Position numbers and translations under genes: made by a program. A stretch of DNA of 64,000 nt. Source: Candidatus Planktophila lacus (GTDB taxonomy: Bacteria > Actinomycetota > Actinomycetes > Nanopelagicales > Nanopelagicaceae). The number at the start of each line of letters is the position of its first letter. Within the stretch, counting starts at the first letter, position 1. Location: NCBI RefSeq assembly GCF_002288325.1, contig NZ_CP016780.1, positions 744,001-808,000 of the forward strand, written 5' to 3'. A model generated the notes under the pieces. The model made no database searches. It saw only the letters and a list, made by a program, of their open reading frames with translations, and was not told the DNA's origin. Of the stretch, positions 34,398-43,091 are shown piece by piece.

Positions 34398-35197
34398 AGT
34401 ATTTAACAAGTGACGTATATCGTTTCAGCGGCAAATCTAAAGTCGCTCTCTTTTTGGTTTCGACCACGGTCTTTGCCGGCTTTACCTGGCCCTTCTATGT
34501 ACATTCGCAGAGCTCTGCGCAGTTTGCGCAATACTTTTTCTGGGCGGCCGTTCCCGCTTCAATCTTTCTACTAATCGCGCAACTGAGTGATTCTGGGTTA
34601 GATGCTAAATCTGTTGCGCTACTTGGAACTCTCGCGGCACTTCTTGCTGCGCTTCGACCTCTAGGGGCTGGCGCTGTTGGTCTTGAGCCTATGTGGTTTC
34701 TACTAATTCTAGCCGCCCGAGTCTTTGGTTCGGCATTTGGTTTTCTGTTGGGCGTGCTCGGAATGTTGGCATCGGCTCTTCTAACTGGTGGATTTGGTCC
34801 TTGGTTGGCCTATCAACTCTTTGCAGCGGGCTTGGTCGGTTTATTTGCAGGTTCATTCCCGGCAAGAATCAAAGGTCGTGCTGAAATTCTCTTGCTGATC
34901 TTTATAGCAATTTTCGCTTCACTAATCTTCGGCTTATTGATGGACCTTCAATTCTGGCCGTGGGCGTTAGGTGGAGATACCCAACTCTCTTACCTGCCAG
35001 GGGCACCAATCTGGGAGAACTTAAATAGATTTATTACATTTCACTTTCTATCTTCAATGGCGTGGGATATTCCTAGGGCTGTATTGACATCAACGCTAAT
35101 TGTTATAACTGCGCCCGCTGTTCTATCTGCGTTGCGTAGAACAAAAACCAAGGCTGCTTTCTTAACGCCTGTCGAGTTCAGCGCACGTTTGAAGTAA
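34394..35197 (+). CDS. ECF transporter substrate-binding (S) component, probably for cobalamin
   Basis: 267 aa, six or more membrane helices; ATG overlaps the ATPase stop by 4 nt. The Ala/Gly-rich helix around residues 90-150 (LRPLGAGAVGLEPMWF... FGSAFGFLLGVLGMLASALL) resembles S components of the ECF class that dock on EcfT through small residues. Specificity cannot be read from the chain; cobalamin or a corrinoid precursor is inferred from the riboswitch. Its 3' end overlaps gcvT by 20 nt on the other strand. Confidence 0.82.
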   Translation: MKYLTSDVYRFSGKSKVALFLVSTTVFAGFTWPFYVHSQSSAQFAQYFFWAAVPASIFLLIAQLSDSGLDAKSVALLGTLAALLAALRPLGAGAVGLEPMWFLLILAARVFGSAFGFLLGVLGMLASALLTGGFGPWLAYQLFAAGLVGLFAGSFPARIKGRAEILLLIFIAIFASLIFGLLMDLQFWPWALGGDTQLSYLPGAPIWENLNRFITFHFLSSMAWDIPRAVLTSTLIVITAPAVLSALRRTKTKAAFLTPVEFSARLK

Positions 35198-36266
35198 CTA
35201 ACGGCAACTTAGAAATTACCGAAACGCTATCTCTTCCACGAACATCAACGATTAACTCATCGCCCACTTTGTATTCGGGGTTGACCAAAGCCAAGGCGAT
35301 ACCCTTTTTTAAGGTTGGCGAGAAAGTTCCGCTCGTTATCTCGCCAACAAATTCGCCGCTTGAATTCTTAATCTTCATACCAGCGCGTGGAATACCGCGA
35401 TCTTGGCTGACGAGTGCGCGAAGTTTGGTGTGCGCTTTGGCTTCGCGCTGTTCAGTAAGCGCTTTAGCGCCACTGAAAGTCGGCTTATCCCAACCAATGG
35501 CCCAAGTCGCTGAGGCTTGAACCGGTGTTATTTGAAGAGTTAATTCATGTCCGTGAAGTGGGTATCCCATTTCGGTACGCAAGGTATCGCGCGCACCTAA
35601 ACCACAGACTAATCCGTCGAATGGCTTGATCGCTTCGACGAGGGATTCCCAAACCGCTCCAGCATCGCTCCAACTTGGGAGAATTTCATACCCATGTTCG
35701 CCGGTGTAACCAGTGCGACATAAAATTGCGGGACGACCAGAAATTTGAACATGCTCAAAGGCCATGTAATCCATCGCAGGATTTAAGCCAAGGGATTCAA
35801 TAACCGATTTGGATTTTGGACCTTGCACCGCGATTACTGCAAACTCTTCGTGGAGATTTGTAATCGTGACCCCAGATGGAACAACATCTATGAGGGCAGC
35901 GACCACATCTGATGTATTTGAGGCGTTAGGGATTAGAAATAAATCAGTTGGACTATTTCTATAAACAATCAGATCATCAATTACTCCACCCGCGGAGTTG
36001 CAGTGAAGGGTGTATTGGGCTTGTCCATCGGTAATTCGATTTAAATCATTGGTAAAGACAGAGTTGAGAAATTCCAGCGCCCCATCGCCAATCACGCTGA
36101 CTTTGCCGAGGTGAGACACATCAAATATCCCAACTCGCTCCCGAACCGCGGTGTGTTCGGCGATTACGCCCGATGCTGGGTACTCAATAGGCATCAACCA
36201 ACCGCCGAAATCGGCCATCTTTGCGTTAAGTGCAAGATGTTTTTCGGCAAGTGGTGAATTTTTCAT
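35178..36266 (-). CDS. gcvT: Aminomethyltransferase (glycine cleavage system T protein)
   Basis: Takes the aminomethyl group from lipoylated GcvH, forming methylene-tetrahydrofolate and ammonia. 362 aa. PLAEKHLALNAKMADFGGW, MPIEYPASGVIAEHTAVRE, FDVSHLGKVSV with the catalytic Asp region upstream, GARDTLRTEMGYPLHGHEL and the C-terminal EITSGTFSPTLKKGIAL are family hallmarks. gcvP and gcvH are not in the window. A leaderless promoter precedes it; pepA is divergent. Confidence 0.95.
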   Translation of the reverse strand: MKNSPLAEKHLALNAKMADFGGWLMPIEYPASGVIAEHTAVRERVGIFDVSHLGKVSVIGDGALEFLNSVFTNDLNRITDGQAQYTLHCNSAGGVIDDLIVYRNSPTDLFLIPNASNTSDVVAALIDVVPSGVTITNLHEEFAVIAVQGPKSKSVIESLGLNPAMDYMAFEHVQISGRPAILCRTGYTGEHGYEILPSWSDAGAVWESLVEAIKPFDGLVCGLGARDTLRTEMGYPLHGHELTLQITPVQASATWAIGWDKPTFSGAKALTEQREAKAHTKLRALVSQDRGIPRAGMKIKNSSGEFVGEITSGTFSPTLKKGIALALVNPEYKVGDELIVDVRGRDSVSVISKLPLVTSNVR

Positions 36267-36272
36267 GTAGAC

Positions 36273-36278
36273 AACTTA
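36273..36278 (-). promoter_or_regulatory. -10 element, leaderless start of gcvT
   Basis: TAAGTT on the minus strand, 6 nt before ATG 36266. Confidence 0.5.
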
Positions 36279-36363
36279 CACTTACCCGAGCATGGCCACC
36301 AGATAAGAACCATCATTTAGTAGCGAGTCACCACGGCGCAGATAACTTCTTAAGGAGCTTTAA

Positions 36364-37863
36364 ATGACAACGATCCACCTCTCTGATGGAATCATCAAAG
36401 ATGAGATTCTGGTAGTTGGGCTATCCCATAAGAAGACCAAATCATCGCTAACAATTGAAAGTGGCGATATCGCACTTGATACAAAGAAAATTTTGGCGAC
36501 CTTGGCCGATATGGGGGCAACTGGCAAGGCCGATGAAGTAATTAAAATCCCTGGTACAAGTACGCGTCTATTAATCTTCACTGGACTAGGCGAACATAAA
36601 GCCACGTTCGATGATGAAACCCTGCGCCGCGCAGCGGGTGCAGCCGCGCGAGCTCTGGCCGGAAATTCCAGCGCCACCTTTGCACTTCCAGCTAAGAGAG
36701 CAAATGCAGTCGGCGCTATTGCAGAGGGCGCGCTATTGGGCGCATATGTATTTAATAAATTTAGAGTTGATTCACTAAGCGATCGCCGCCCCAGTCTTAA
36801 GTCGGTAACGGTCCACTCAGCCCTTGCCCAAGATCCAAAGGCAAAGGCAGCGGTTAAACGCGCAGCGATTCTTGGTGATTACACAGCAATAGTTCGCGAT
36901 CTAATCAACACTCCCCCAAGTCACTTAACTCCAGACTCGTTCTGTAAGACTTTTACTGAGATCGTTAAGAAAGTCGGCGGTGCTGGTGCCGGCCTGAAAG
37001 TTTCGATCATGACGGATTCACAGTTGAAGGCAAAGGGATATGGCGGAATTACCGCCGTCGGACAAGGTTCTGCAAATCCGCAACGACTACTTCAAATTTC
37101 ATATCGCCCGGTTAAAGCTAAGTCGCGCAAGACCTACGCCTACGTTGGTAAGGGAATTACCTTCGATACTGGTGGCTTAGCTCTCAAGCCTGCTGCCGGA
37201 ATGGAAGCAATGAAATCCGATATGTCAGGGGCTGCCGCTGTCTGTGCAGCAACTATCGCAATCGCACTTCTTAAACTTCCTGTCGCAATTGATTGTTATG
37301 CACCTCTTGCTGAAAATATGGTCAGCGATAACGCAACTCGCCCAAGTGACATCATCACTATGTATGGCGGAAAAACAATTGAGGTCCTAAACCCAGATGC
37401 AGAAGGACGTTTGGTTCTTGGTGATGCGCTGGTGAAGGCGCAGGAGAATAAAGATCTTGATGGCATCGTCGATGTTGCAACTCTTACCGGTGCTCAAGTT
37501 GTTGCACTCGGTACCCGCACAAGCGCAATCATGACCAATAACCAAGAATTTAGTGAGCACTTCTTTGCAATAACAAAAGAGGTTGGTGAAGCTTTCTGGC
37601 CGATGCCACTTCCTGTCGAACTTCGCGCATCCCTTGATTCACCTGTTGCTGACATGGCAAATATCGGTGAACGAATGGGCGGAATGATGGTTGCGGGCCT
37701 CTTCCTAAAGGAGTTCATTGCACCCGAGTTACCTTGGTTACATCTCGATATTGCAGGTCCGGCCTATAACGAAGGCGATCCTTATGGCTACACGCCAGTT
37801 GGCGGCACTGGAGTTGCTCTGCGCTCATTGGTGGCCCTTGCTGAATCTGCCGCCATTTCGTAA
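36364..37863 (+). CDS. pepA: Leucyl aminopeptidase (M17)
   Basis: 499 aa. The C-terminal catalytic domain has VGKGITFDTGGLALKPAAGM (Lys/Asp metal ligands), MKSDMSGAAAV, and NPDAEGRLVLGDAL with the Asp/Glu ligands and catalytic Arg. Removes N-terminal amino acids from peptides in the cytosol, likely for amino-acid recycling. The start has a strong AAGGAG Shine-Dalgarno, so it is one of the leadered genes. gcvT-pepA-lpd order matches other actinobacteria. Confidence 0.96.
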   Translation: MTTIHLSDGIIKDEILVVGLSHKKTKSSLTIESGDIALDTKKILATLADMGATGKADEVIKIPGTSTRLLIFTGLGEHKATFDDETLRRAAGAAARALAGNSSATFALPAKRANAVGAIAEGALLGAYVFNKFRVDSLSDRRPSLKSVTVHSALAQDPKAKAAVKRAAILGDYTAIVRDLINTPPSHLTPDSFCKTFTEIVKKVGGAGAGLKVSIMTDSQLKAKGYGGITAVGQGSANPQRLLQISYRPVKAKSRKTYAYVGKGITFDTGGLALKPAAGMEAMKSDMSGAAAVCAATIAIALLKLPVAIDCYAPLAENMVSDNATRPSDIITMYGGKTIEVLNPDAEGRLVLGDALVKAQENKDLDGIVDVATLTGAQVVALGTRTSAIMTNNQEFSEHFFAITKEVGEAFWPMPLPVELRASLDSPVADMANIGERMGGMMVAGLFLKEFIAPELPWLHLDIAGPAYNEGDPYGYTPVGGTGVALRSLVALAESAAIS

Positions 37864-37938
37864 TCGGGCGCTAAAACTGGCAAGATAGGTCTTAATCCAG
37901 GCGCTTCGTGGCCCTCGGTGATGAAGGAGTCAGCAGAC

Positions 37939-39306
37939 GTGTCTAACTTTGATCTCGTAGTTTTAGGTGGCGGCAGTGGCGGTTACGCAGCTGCACTACG
38001 CGGCGCACAACTCGGACTATCCGTAGCGCTAATCGAGGCAGATAAATTAGGCGGCACTTGTCTTCACCGCGGATGCATCCCAACTAAGGCCCTGCTCCAT
38101 GCCGGTGAGATTGCAGACGGCGCACGCGATGCGAGCCACTTCGGCGTAAATGCAACTTTTAACTCGATAGATATGACTGGCGTGAACGCCTATAAAGATG
38201 GCGTCATAACTAAGTTACATAAAGGCCTGCAAGGTCTAGTTAAGTCTCGCAACATCACCTTTATCGAAGGCCACGGAAAACTGGTCGCTAAAGACACCAT
38301 CGAAGTAAACGGTGCTCGATATACCGGAAAAAATATTCTCCTTGCAACAGGTTCATATGCACGCACTCTGCCTGGTTTAGATATAGATGGAAAGAAAGTC
38401 ATCACATCTGATCAGGCGATGAAGATGGAATATGTGCCAAAGAGCGTAATTGTTCTGGGTGGCGGAGTTATCGGATGTGAGTTTGCATCAGTCTGGAAAT
38501 CATTCGGTGCAGAAGTAACAATTATTGAAGGCTTGCCACATCTTGTGGCTCTCGAAGATGAGTCATCAAGCAAGCAGCTAGAGCGCGCCTACCGCAAGCG
38601 TGGAATCAATTTCGAACTCGGCGTTCGCTTCAAATCTCATACAGTGACGGCTGACGGCGTAACTATCACGCTGGAAGATGGAAAGACTTTTACCGCGGAA
38701 GTCCTCTTGGTCGCTGTTGGCCGCGGTCCGGTTTCGGCCAACCTGGGTTATGAAGAACAAGGCATCGCCATGGATCGTGGATACGTTTTGGTTGATAACA
38801 AATGCCGTACCAATGTGCCAGGTATTTGGGCAGTTGGAGATTTAATTCCAACTCTGCAGCTCGCTCATGTTGGTTTCGGTGAAGGCATTTTGGTTGCTGA
38901 AGAAATCGCAGGACTTAACCCACGCCCAATTAACTATGACGGTGTTCCGCGCGTTACGTACTCAGAACCAGAAGTTGCCTCAGTTGGTCTAACAACTGCG
39001 CAAGCAAAAGAGCGCGGTTACGATGTTGTTGAACTTAATTACGACCTAGCCGGAAACGGTAAGGCGCAGATTCTGCGCACTGCGGGTTCGATAAAGTTAG
39101 TCTCGCAAAAAGGTGGACCAGTTCTAGGAATTCACATGGTCGGTTCACGTGTCGGTGAACTACTTGCCGAAGCGCAATTAATCTTTAACTGGGAAGCATC
39201 AGCAGATGATGTTGCTCCATTGATTCACGCCCACCCAACGCTTTCTGAAGCAATGGGTGAAGCGCATATGGCACTTGCCGGCAAACCACTTCACGCTCAC
39301 GGATAG
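37939..39306 (+). CDS. lpd: Dihydrolipoyl dehydrogenase
   Basis: E3 flavoprotein reoxidising dihydrolipoamide in 2-oxoacid dehydrogenase and glycine-cleavage complexes. About 455 aa. LVVLGGGSGGYAAALRGAQLG is the FAD site, GGTCLHRGCIPTKALLH the redox disulfide, GGGVIGCEFASVW the NAD site, and HAHPTLSEAMGEA the C-terminal His-Glu pair. GTG 37939 is chosen because AAGGAG lies 9 nt upstream; an in-frame start at 37918 lacks this. The E2 gene follows after 16 nt. Confidence 0.96.
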   Translation: MSNFDLVVLGGGSGGYAAALRGAQLGLSVALIEADKLGGTCLHRGCIPTKALLHAGEIADGARDASHFGVNATFNSIDMTGVNAYKDGVITKLHKGLQGLVKSRNITFIEGHGKLVAKDTIEVNGARYTGKNILLATGSYARTLPGLDIDGKKVITSDQAMKMEYVPKSVIVLGGGVIGCEFASVWKSFGAEVTIIEGLPHLVALEDESSSKQLERAYRKRGINFELGVRFKSHTVTADGVTITLEDGKTFTAEVLLVAVGRGPVSANLGYEEQGIAMDRGYVLVDNKCRTNVPGIWAVGDLIPTLQLAHVGFGEGILVAEEIAGLNPRPINYDGVPRVTYSEPEVASVGLTTAQAKERGYDVVELNYDLAGNGKAQILRTAGSIKLVSQKGGPVLGIHMVGSRVGELLAEAQLIFNWEASADDVAPLIHAHPTLSEAMGEAHMALAGKPLHAHG

Positions 39307-39322
39307 AGAATAGGAAAACGCA

Positions 39323-41017
39323 ATGACTTTCTCAGTAACTATGCCAGCACTTGGCGAAAGTGTCAGCGAAGGTACAGTCACACGTTGGCTTAAATCCGAA
39401 GGCGATCATGTCGCAATGGATGAACCACTCCTTGAAGTATCAACCGACAAAGTCGATACCGAAATTCCTTCACCAGTTGCCGGTATCTTGCAGAAAATAG
39501 TTGTTGCAATCGATCAGACAGTTCCAGTTGGAGCAGAGCTTGCAATCATCGCCGATGGCGCTGCGCCTGCTTCGACTCCTGCACCCGCAGCGCCCGTTGC
39601 TGCTGCACCAGTAACTCCGCCTCCTGCAGCGCCAGTTGTTGCTGCGCCAGTTACTCCCCCTCCTGCAGCGCCAGTTGCTGCTGCGCCTGCAACATCTGCC
39701 GGAACCATTATTACTATGCCAGCACTTGGCGAGAGCGTTAGCGAAGGAACTGTTACGCGCTGGTTAAAGGGCGTCGGAGATTCAGTCGCAATTGATGAAG
39801 CTCTTCTCGAAGTTTCAACTGACAAAGTTGATACCGAAATTCCTTCACCTGTTGCCGGAACAATTCTCTCAATCGATGTTCCTGTTGATTCAACTGTTCC
39901 AGTTGGAGCGCGTCTGGCAGTTATTGGCGGTTCAGGAGCTTCTGCACCTGTTGCACCTGCTGCAACTCCCCCTGCTGCACCAGTTGTTGCACCAGTTGCT
40001 GCACCAGTTGCTGCACCAGTTATTTCTGCTCCAGCGCCAGTAGCACCACCAGCGCCCGCACCTGTTGCTGCAAGCGCACCTGTTTCACAACCTGCTGATG
40101 CTTATGTAACTCCAATCGTTCGTAAGTTAGCGAATGATCTCGGAGTAAATCTGGCAAGCGTTAAGGGCACTGGTATCGGTGGCCGAATTCGTAAGGAAGA
40201 TGTTGAGGCGGCTGCACCAAAGAGCGCAGCTCCCGTTCCAACAACAACAGCGGCGCCTGCACAACGTTCTGCTGCCGCACCAGTTGTTGCAACATCTCCA
40301 CTTCGCGGAACTACCGTCACTATGTCACGTCTGCGTAAAGTCATTGCAGCGCGCATGGTCGAATCACTTCAAGTAAGTGCGCAGCTAACAACGGTCATCG
40401 AAGTAGATGTCACCAAGATTGCTCGTCTACGCGATCGCTCAAAGGCGACGTTCGAAGCGCGTGAAGGTGTGAAACTCTCATTCCTTCCTTTCTTTGCCGT
40501 TGCAGTTTGCGAAGCGCTCAAGCAGCACCCAGTACTTAACTCATCAGTTGAAGGCGACCAGATCATTTATCACGGCGCAGAACATCTCGGCGTTGCCGTT
40601 GATACTGAACGTGGATTGTTGGTTCCAGTTATCCATAACGCAGGTGACCTAAATATGGGTGGTATCGCACGCAAGATTTCTGATCTCGCAGCACGCACCC
40701 GCGACAACAAGGTCACACCTGATGAACTCGGTGGCGGAACTTTTACGCTAACAAATACCGGAAGCCGCGGTGCGCTCTTTGATACTCCGATCATCAATCA
40801 GCCACAGGTTGCAATCCTTGGTCTCGGAGCAGTTGTTAAGCGTCCAATGGTCGTGAAGGGTGAAGATGGCGGCGAAACAATTGCAATTCGTTCCATGGTC
40901 TACCTTGGACTTTCCTACGATCATCGCGTTGTCGATGGCGCAGATGCTGCTCGTTTCCTAGTCACTCTCAAAGAGCGACTTGAAGGCGGCGCTTTCGAAT
41001 CAGATCTAGGTCTCTAA
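39323..41017 (+). CDS. sucB: 2-oxoacid dehydrogenase E2 acyltransferase with two lipoyl domains (SucB/DlaT type)
   Basis: 564 aa. Two lipoyl domains (residues ~2-78 and ~130-206), both with [15 protein letters not shown] and the lipoylation site STDKVDTE; Pro/Ala-rich linkers; a peripheral subunit-binding domain near residue 257 ([16 protein letters not shown]... [13 protein letters not shown]); and a C-terminal catalytic domain ending [15 protein letters not shown] with the active-site His. Homologues in actinobacteria serve the pyruvate and/or 2-oxoglutarate complex. Co-transcribed with lpd. E1 genes are absent here. The symbol is by best resemblance. Confidence 0.9.
   Translation: MTFSVTMPALGESVSEGTVTRWLKSEGDHVAMDEPLLEVSTDKVDTEIPSPVAGILQKIVVAIDQTVPVGAELAIIADGAAPASTPAPAAPVAAAPVTPPPAAPVVAAPVTPPPAAPVAAAPATSAGTIITMPALGESVSEGTVTRWLKGVGDSVAIDEALLEVSTDKVDTEIPSPVAGTILSIDVPVDSTVPVGARLAVIGGSGASAPVAPAATPPAAPVVAPVAAPVAAPVISAPAPVAPPAPAPVAASAPVSQPADAYVTPIVRKLANDLGVNLASVKGTGIGGRIRKEDVEAAAPKSAAPVPTTTAAPAQRSAAAPVVATSPLRGTTVTMSRLRKVIAARMVESLQVSAQLTTVIEVDVTKIARLRDRSKATFEAREGVKLSFLPFFAVAVCEALKQHPVLNSSVEGDQIIYHGAEHLGVAVDTERGLLVPVIHNAGDLNMGGIARKISDLAARTRDNKVTPDELGGGTFTLTNTGSRGALFDTPIINQPQVAILGLGAVVKRPMVVKGEDGGETIAIRSMVYLGLSYDHRVVDGADAARFLVTLKERLEGGAFESDLGL
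39581..39697. repeat. Three 39-bp tandem repeats encoding the first E2 linker
   Basis: Units at 39581-39619 (degenerate), 39620-39658 and 39659-39697 encode [13 protein letters not shown]-like 13-residue segments. In-frame gain or loss would change linker length without breaking the protein. Confidence 0.8.
39977..40024. repeat. Four 12-bp tandem repeats encoding the second E2 linker
   Basis: Unit GCACCAGTTGCT (APVA) repeated four times with few changes at 39977-40024. Candidate slipped-strand site, in frame. Confidence 0.8.
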
Positions 41018-41023
41018 ACTTCT

Positions 41024-41914
41024 ATGTCAGTTCCACAACGTATCGCCATAACTGGCGCATCCGGTCTTATCGGAAGCGCGCTAGTCGGGCATCTGAAATC
41101 TGAAGGCCATACTGTTCAGCGCCTGGTTCGTCGCGCAACTGTTGCACCTGATGAGATTCAGTGGGATCCCAAGACAGGTTATGTAGATATCGAAGCGCTA
41201 CGTGGCGTGGATGCCGTTATTCACTTAGCTGGCGTTGGAGTTGGCGATAAGCGTTGGACCAAACGATATAAATCAGAGATTCTAAATTCACGCTTACTCG
41301 GAACAACTGCGATCGCTAACGCAGTTGTTGAAGTAAAGCCACAGGTCTTTATCTCAGCAAGTGCAATTGGTTGGTATGGAGATTCTGGAAATCGCGCTGT
41401 TGTTGAAAGCGATTTTGTAGGTAACGACTTCTTAGCTGCAGTTTGCCGCGAATGGGAAGGTGCTGCCGACCTCGCCGGAGACGTACGCACTGTAAAGCTG
41501 CGCACTGGTTTAGTTCTTGATCCAACTGGTGGCGCGCTCGGTCGCATGTTGCCACTCTTTAGATTCGGACTTGGCGGAAAACTCGGTTCCGGTAAGCAAT
41601 GGTGGTCTTGGATAACTCTCCACGACGTAGTCCGTGCGATTATCTTTGCGCTCGAACACCCAATTGCAGGACCGGTAAACCTAACAACTCCCAACCCTGT
41701 TACCAACCAAGAATTTACCGCTGCCCTTGCCCGCGCAATGAATCGACCTGCGCTCTTTCCGGCACCGGCAATTGCGCTAAAGATCGCACTCGGTGGTTTT
41801 TCAAGCGAAGTTCTGGGTTCTAAGAAAGTTATGCCTAACGCTCTAAGCGATGCAGGATTTGTTTGGGATTACCCGCACATTACCAACGCCTTAACGGCGT
41901 TGATCGATCAATAA
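41024..41914 (+). CDS. TIGR01777-family NAD-dependent epimerase/dehydratase-like protein
   Basis: 296 aa extended SDR. ITGASGLIGSALVGHLKSEGH is the nucleotide site; WDPKTGYVDIEALRGVDAVIHLAGVGVGDKRWT and SASAIGWYGDSGNRAV are diagnostic of the YfcH/TIGR01777 group. Substrate unknown; in actinobacteria it regularly follows the E2 gene (Rv2216-like). 6 nt after sucB without a Shine-Dalgarno. The 3' end overlaps the convergent FAD enzyme by 24 nt. Confidence 0.9.
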   Translation: MSVPQRIAITGASGLIGSALVGHLKSEGHTVQRLVRRATVAPDEIQWDPKTGYVDIEALRGVDAVIHLAGVGVGDKRWTKRYKSEILNSRLLGTTAIANAVVEVKPQVFISASAIGWYGDSGNRAVVESDFVGNDFLAAVCREWEGAADLAGDVRTVKLRTGLVLDPTGGALGRMLPLFRFGLGGKLGSGKQWWSWITLHDVVRAIIFALEHPIAGPVNLTTPNPVTNQEFTAALARAMNRPALFPAPAIALKIALGGFSSEVLGSKKVMPNALSDAGFVWDYPHITNALTALIDQ

Positions 41915-43057
41915 CTGCTCTGCCGCTTTTCTGCCCGAAAGCAAAGCACCGTTCTGCGAAGGCGATTCTAGATAATCTCCCGCACAAGAAATATTCTTTT
42001 CAATCTTCACTGCTTGGCGCTTTATAAATCCTGGCTCAAATAAAGGCAGCGCCGAGTTAATTTCATATTTAGCTAAGAATCTCCACTCTTCTGTCGATGC
42101 TCCCCACATCTGAGTTAGGTGGCGACGGACTTCAGATTCAGATGAATGTCTGATAGTTGTTGAAGAGATTAAGTGTTGACCGCTTGGTGCATAGGCGCGC
42201 GACAGGTTCGAGATAACAATTGAGTTAACAACCGGTCCGCGCGCTTGGCTATCAACGATTAACTCAGCGTTATCTGTTGGGGAAACTGAAGTTGAGTGGT
42301 ACCAAGTTGTAGAGCTGGCTAAACGGCCAATTTCCTGAGCCCCTAACAGCTGTCCAGCAGTAGTTAGGTCGGTTGCAAGTATTACTCCAGTGGCATTGAT
42401 TCTTCCTTTGTTGGTAAGAACGCCTTTGCTATTAATCTCTTCGACCTGGGTGTTGAAACGTAAATCTTTGATCTGCTTGGCCATGCGCGAAGCAAACTCC
42501 CCCACACCCTTTGACGGAATACCTGACTTTCCATTTATAAATGAGGCAATAACTTCTCGGCCGATAACTGCGCTAACTTGTGAAGGTTCGGCAAGGAAAA
42601 CGCCCTGCAGAAAGGGTTTTAGAACTTTTCGGTAGAGATCAGCTGTTCCTGTGCGAAGCAGGTGTTCTTCTACGCTCTCATTCTCATTGGGGGCAGAAGT
42701 TAAATACCGAAGAAAACTTGCCTTCGCAAAAATACCGCCCGTCTTGCTTGAGAATATTGAGAAAAGGGATGAGCGCGGATCTCCTAGCCTTGTGATTCCA
42801 TCAGCGCTTGTTACCCCAACCGTGCGCGGAGCAACTTTAAAATCTACGCCCTCAAGATAATTGCCGTTCTTTATCTCGGAGTAATTTGCATTTATCAACT
42901 GGAAGCCGCGATCTAAAATAAATCCATCGATCTGATCACTGGCAACCCGACCACCCGCACGATCGGATGCCTCAATTACAACAACATCTGCACCGTTTTT
43001 CTGCAAGGTAATAGCTGCGCTCATTCCAGCTAAGCCCGCACCCACAACCAGATACAT
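41891..43057 (-). CDS. FAD-dependent amine oxidase/phytoene-desaturase-like oxidoreductase
   Basis: 388 aa. YLVVGAGLAGMSAAITLQKNGADVVVIEASDRAGGRVASD is the N-terminal dinucleotide fold followed by the GG(R) motif; the C-terminus has ISCAGDYLESPSQNGALLSG, the FAD-binding end of the amine-oxidase fold. Length and layout match NAD(P)-binding 'protoporphyrinogen oxidase-like' proteins of unknown substrate. Candidate roles are carotenoid or quinol modification, but nothing nearby decides this. Confidence 0.8.
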   Translation of the reverse strand: MYLVVGAGLAGMSAAITLQKNGADVVVIEASDRAGGRVASDQIDGFILDRGFQLINANYSEIKNGNYLEGVDFKVAPRTVGVTSADGITRLGDPRSSLFSIFSSKTGGIFAKASFLRYLTSAPNENESVEEHLLRTGTADLYRKVLKPFLQGVFLAEPSQVSAVIGREVIASFINGKSGIPSKGVGEFASRMAKQIKDLRFNTQVEEINSKGVLTNKGRINATGVILATDLTTAGQLLGAQEIGRLASSTTWYHSTSVSPTDNAELIVDSQARGPVVNSIVISNLSRAYAPSGQHLISSTTIRHSSESEVRRHLTQMWGASTEEWRFLAKYEINSALPLFEPGFIKRQAVKIEKNISCAGDYLESPSQNGALLSGRKAAEQLLIDQRR

Positions 43058-43091
43058 AACGGGGTTATCGCAGAATTATCAGGTGCACTAG

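Noticed and set aside
39581-40024. Possible CRISPR-like or intergenic repeat array
   Set aside because: The repeats are direct, without spacers, in frame and encode Ala/Pro linkers of the E2 protein.
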